The position numbers were made by a program, and so were the translations under genes. Positions 61,907 through 64,000 of a stretch of 64,000 bases of DNA are shown here, one piece after another (position 1 is the stretch's first letter; the number at the start of each line of letters is the position of its first letter). Origin of the DNA: Flavobacterium sp. (lineage in GTDB: Bacteria > Bacteroidota > Bacteroidia > Flavobacteriales > Flavobacteriaceae). The notes below the pieces were generated by a model. That model did not search any database and was not told the DNA's origin. It saw only the letters and a list, made by a program, of their open reading frames with translations. Where the stretch lies: positions 124,001-188,000 of the forward strand of contig JADGMX010000049.1 of the NCBI GenBank assembly GCA_015234525.1, in the 5' to 3' direction.

Positions 61907-61936
61907 TTGTTAGCCTATAACCTAAGAATATCTTTG
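61907..61936 (+). promoter_or_regulatory. Bacteroidota promoter of the zinc-ribbon gene
   Basis: TTG (61907-61909), 19 nt, TATCTTTG (61929-61936). It is a perfect match at ideal spacing. An apparent upstream start codon for the next gene is this same TTG, which is therefore excluded. Confidence 0.85.
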
Positions 61937-61954
61937 CGGATTAAATTAATTATC

Positions 61955-62197
61955 ATGAATTGTCCAAATTGTCAAAGTACCCTTGTAATGTCTGACCGAA
62001 ATGGTGTCGAAATCGATTATTGTCCGCAATGCCGTGGCGTATGGCTTGATCGTGGCGAGTTAGATAAAATCATCGAACGATCAAATCAATATGCTGCGCC
62101 TCGAGAACCGCAACCGGATTCCCGTCATTCGTACCGAGAAGATTATAAATATAAAAAGAAAAAAGACTCGTTTCTTGGTGATTTATTTGATTTTTAG
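61955..62197 (+). CDS. Zinc-ribbon protein (zf-TFIIB type)
   Basis: An 80-residue protein starting MNCPNCQSTLVMSDRNGVE with CxxC, then IDYCPQCRGVWLDRGELDKII, forming the TFIIB-type zinc ribbon with four cysteines. The C-terminal half is charged and ends KKKKDSFLGDLFDF. Such proteins often act as transcription or stress-related factors. The start at 61955 is supported by the promoter at 61907-61936. The tRNA-Val gene follows. Confidence 0.85.
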   Translation: MNCPNCQSTLVMSDRNGVEIDYCPQCRGVWLDRGELDKIIERSNQYAAPREPQPDSRHSYREDYKYKKKKDSFLGDLFDF

Positions 62198-62244
62198 CCA
62201 CTTGTAAAATCAATTTTCAACCGAATAAAATTGCCGATAATTTC

Positions 62245-62274
62245 TTGCAAAATGCAATATCTCATTTACCTTTG
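62245..62274 (+). promoter_or_regulatory. Bacteroidota promoter of tRNA-Val
   Basis: TTG (62245-62247), 19 nt, TACCTTTG (62267-62274), perfect matches to the consensus. The tRNA begins 11 nt after the -7 box. Confidence 0.88.
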
Positions 62275-62284
62275 CATTCGCTCC

Positions 62285-62359
62285 GGGCGATTAGCTCAGC
62301 TGGTTCAGAGCACTACCTCGACAAGGTAGGGGTCACTGGTTCGAACCCAGTATCGCCCA
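62285..62359 (+). tRNA. tRNA-Val (anticodon GAC)
   Basis: Acceptor GGGCGAT with ATCGCCC, D-stem GCTC with GAGC, anticodon stem CTACC with GGTAG, loop TCGACAA, and T-arm ACTGG with CCAGT around TTCGAAC; discriminator A. The anticodon GAC reads GUC and GUU valine codons. Position 33 is C instead of the nearly invariant U; a stem shift to restore U33 would destroy pairing. No CCA is encoded. Confidence 0.9.
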
Positions 62360-62360
62360 C

Positions 62361-62391
62361 AAGCCGAAACATTATTGCTTCGGCTTTTTTT
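62361..62391 (+). terminator. Terminator of tRNA-Val
   Basis: AAGCCGAA (62361-62368) pairs with TTCGGCTT (62379-62386), followed by T run to 62391. It starts one base after the tRNA. Confidence 0.9.
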
Positions 62392-62444
62392 ATGTTTTTA
62401 CTTTTTTTCACAGTAATCAATCGTTAATGTAATCAAAACAAAAT

Positions 62445-62474
62445 TTGTTCTTCGCAACGGCTTGTGTAACTTTA
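62445..62474 (+). promoter_or_regulatory. Promoter of the sugar-dehydrogenase-like gene
   Basis: TTG (62445-62447), 19 nt, TAACTTTA (62467-62474), a single mismatch in the -7 element. It lies 21 nt upstream of the ATG at 62496. Confidence 0.7.
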
Positions 62475-62495
62475 AGTTGCTAAAAATCCAATCTT

Positions 62496-63743
62496 ATGAA
62501 CAAATCAATGATTACCCTGGTTGCAGCAGCTGCGTTTATTTCCTGTAACAACAAAGCAGCCGGTACGCAACAACAAGTAGAACCGACAACAACCGAAACA
62601 ACAACTTCGAACCAGCTTCCACCTGTCGAAGACCGACAACCTAATACTACGATCAAGCCCGCTTTTCAAGGTCAGACCCGCATCGCAGGCGTTAAGACAT
62701 CAACAGTCTATTCTCATAAAGTAATCGCCGACGGACTCGCAAAGCCATGGTCAGTTAAAGAACTTCCGGATGGACGACTGTTAGTTACCGAGAAAGGCGG
62801 AACACTTCGCATTGTTACTCCAGAAGGCGCAATCTCAAAAGCAATTACAGGCTTGCCACCGGTAGATGCGAAAGGGCAGGGCGGACTTCTCGATGTTCTC
62901 CTCGATACCGATTTTGCAAATAACAGAATGCTTTATTGGACCTTTTCTGCAAAAACCAATAGCGGAAACCTGACCGCTGTCGCTAAAGGGAAACTCTCGG
63001 CAGATGAAAGCAAGGTAGAAAGCCCGACAATTATTTACCGCGCCGATCCTGCATACGACGGCGACAAACATTTTGGCTCTCGCATTGTATTCGACAAAGA
63101 CGGAAACTTAATCGTAACTACGGGCGAACGCTCCGATTTGGCCACCCGACCACAAGCACAACTGCTGAATTCAGCATTGGGAAAGGTCATCCGTATAACA
63201 AAGGACGGAAAACCAACCTCGGGGAATCCGTTCGCTGATAAGGCAGACGCAAAGCCGGAAATTTATTCATACGGACACCGCAACCCACAAGGACTTGCCA
63301 TTCATCCCGCCACAAAAGATATTTGGGTAAGCGAAATGGGTCCACAAGGTGGCGACGAAATCAACCTGATTGCTGAAGGTAAAAACTACGGATGGCCAAC
63401 AATCACTTACGGCGAGGAATATAGTGGAAAAGTAATCGGCGAGGGCATCGGACAAAAGGAAGGTCTCGAGCAACCGGTTTACTATTGGGATCCGGTTTTA
63501 TCACCAAGCGGAATGACATTTTATGCGGGCAACGCAATTCCGGAGTGGCAAAATAATCTGTTCATTTGCGGGTTGAACAGCAAGCATATCGCCAGATTGG
63601 TAATTAAAGACAATAAAGTGGTGGGCGAGGAGCGCCTATTGGCCGACGAAGGTCAGCGTTTTCGCGACATCACCGAAGGCAAAAACGGCGTATTGTATGC
63701 TGTTACTGATGAAGGCCGACTTTACAGAATCGCCAAACAGTAA
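62496..63743 (+). CDS. PQQ-dependent sugar dehydrogenase-like lipoprotein
   Basis: A 415-residue lipoprotein. The signal peptide ends at the lipobox (AAFISCN, cysteine at about residue 17) and is followed by a threonine-rich linker (about 22-60). The beta-propeller has motifs KPWSVKELPDGRLLVTEKGG, GQGGLLDVLLDTDF, HFGSRIVFDKDGNLIVTTGER, YSYGHRNPQGLAIHP and WVSEMGPQGGDEINLIAEGKNYGWP, which match the YliI/Gdh-B type soluble dehydrogenases more clearly than the protein at 56324-57502. It oxidises an aldose in the periplasm if PQQ is available. The next gene starts 4 nt later. Confidence 0.9.
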   Translation: MNKSMITLVAAAAFISCNNKAAGTQQQVEPTTTETTTSNQLPPVEDRQPNTTIKPAFQGQTRIAGVKTSTVYSHKVIADGLAKPWSVKELPDGRLLVTEKGGTLRIVTPEGAISKAITGLPPVDAKGQGGLLDVLLDTDFANNRMLYWTFSAKTNSGNLTAVAKGKLSADESKVESPTIIYRADPAYDGDKHFGSRIVFDKDGNLIVTTGERSDLATRPQAQLLNSALGKVIRITKDGKPTSGNPFADKADAKPEIYSYGHRNPQGLAIHPATKDIWVSEMGPQGGDEINLIAEGKNYGWPTITYGEEYSGKVIGEGIGQKEGLEQPVYYWDPVLSPSGMTFYAGNAIPEWQNNLFICGLNSKHIARLVIKDNKVVGEERLLADEGQRFRDITEGKNGVLYAVTDEGRLYRIAKQ

Positions 63744-63747
63744 TGGC

Positions 63748-64000
63748 ATGAGCGATTCTCTTGAAAAAACAGGCAGTTTTATCGAAAGACACGGGACAGA
63801 TGTGCTACGATTTTCGCTTGCTGTGGTTTTTTTCTGGTTCGGTTTTTTGAAGTTCTTTGGCGAGTCGTCTCCAGCGGAAGAAATTGCGTCGCGGACTATC
63901 GAAGTCATCTCATTCGGCTTGCTGAAGTCCGATATTGCAATGCCGCTTTTAGCAGTAATCGAGTGTAGCATTGGCATCGGATTAATTTTAAAAAACTTGA
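63748..64000 (+). CDS. DoxX-like / DUF417 (YkgB) membrane protein, 5' part
   Basis: The first 84 codons of a gene cut by the window end. The protein starts MSDSLEKTGSFIERHGTDVLRFS, with a first helix (LAVVFFWFGFLKFFG) and the PAEEIASRTIEVIS loop that is typical of the YkgB/DUF417 family, and a third segment (LLAVIECSIGIGLILKN). YkgB-like proteins are DoxX relatives of unknown function, often tied to redox or chlorine stress. It starts 4 nt after the sugar dehydrogenase stop and is probably cotranscribed. Confidence 0.75.
   Translation, partial: MSDSLEKTGSFIERHGTDVLRFSLAVVFFWFGFLKFFGESSPAEEIASRTIEVISFGLLKSDIAMPLLAVIECSIGIGLILKNL

Noticed and set aside
62245..62427. A 60-codon open frame covering tRNA-Val
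   Set aside because: Its codons are the tRNA, its promoter and its terminator; such frames are common artefacts over tRNA genes.

Overview
The window looks like a chromosomal segment of a Bacteroidota bacterium, most likely a Flavobacteriaceae member. The evidence is type IX secretion sorting domains, Bacteroidota-type promoters (TTG, about 19 nt, TAnnTTTG) in front of several genes and both tRNAs, a fused CcsB/CcsA cytochrome c maturation protein, and the gene order DUF2520 / KdsC-like / UbiA / Maf / MscS. Most of the window is ordinary core genome. The accessory parts are the left 9 kb and small repeats scattered between genes.

Layout. 1-5900: two consecutive modules, each a large T9SS-sorted surface protein followed by a tiny membrane-anchored protein; their 3' parts share an apparently exact repeat of at least 1392 bp. 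5939-6106: tRNA-Arg(ACG) with promoter and terminator. 6107-8753: an AT-rich patch with two orphan 'C-terminal tail plus lipoprotein' cassettes, each preceded by the same 159 bp taken from the end of a REP-associated (RAYT, HUH) transposase gene, and one intact transposase copy with hairpin ends. 8936-13882: a 50-aa conserved protein, MFS transporter, TatD hydrolase, TcdA, HAD phosphatase, photolyase. 14012-20345: a DUF2911 protein, then an operon of PIG-L deacetylase, an unlisted 34-aa membrane protein and a sodium/solute symporter, then two paralogous small secreted proteins. 20569-27273: small membrane proteins, a receiver, a BamA-like outer-membrane protein and a GH130/GT4 operon. 27413-34352: an Mla-type lipid transport operon, AI-2E-type permease, and a housekeeping operon. 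34516-38974: CcsBA and an ECF sigma/anti-sigma pair.

39138-54969: a signalling and stress-flavoured region with CheB, CheR, a receiver, two hybrid histidine kinases, an MscS channel, small acidic or disordered proteins, an App1-type phosphatase, a TVP38 membrane protein, two receivers and a Na+/H+ antiporter. 55354-64000: two secreted beta-propeller proteins behind a perfect 18-bp palindrome, catalase with an ankyrin partner, GNAT, DUF4256, NUDIX, DUF3606, a zinc-ribbon protein, tRNA-Val(GAC) and a further sugar-dehydrogenase-like lipoprotein.

Candidates for something undescribed: (i) the transposase-end repeats that bound orphan tail/lipoprotein cassettes; (ii) a family of at least four intergenic palindromes with conserved flanks but completely different stems, each just downstream of, and co-oriented with, a gene, plus two related variants; (iii) the 34-aa membrane protein between a deacetylase and a symporter; (iv) the duplicated surface protein/miniprotein modules with homogenised 3' halves. 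All functional statements come from sequence reading and family knowledge; no database search was run.
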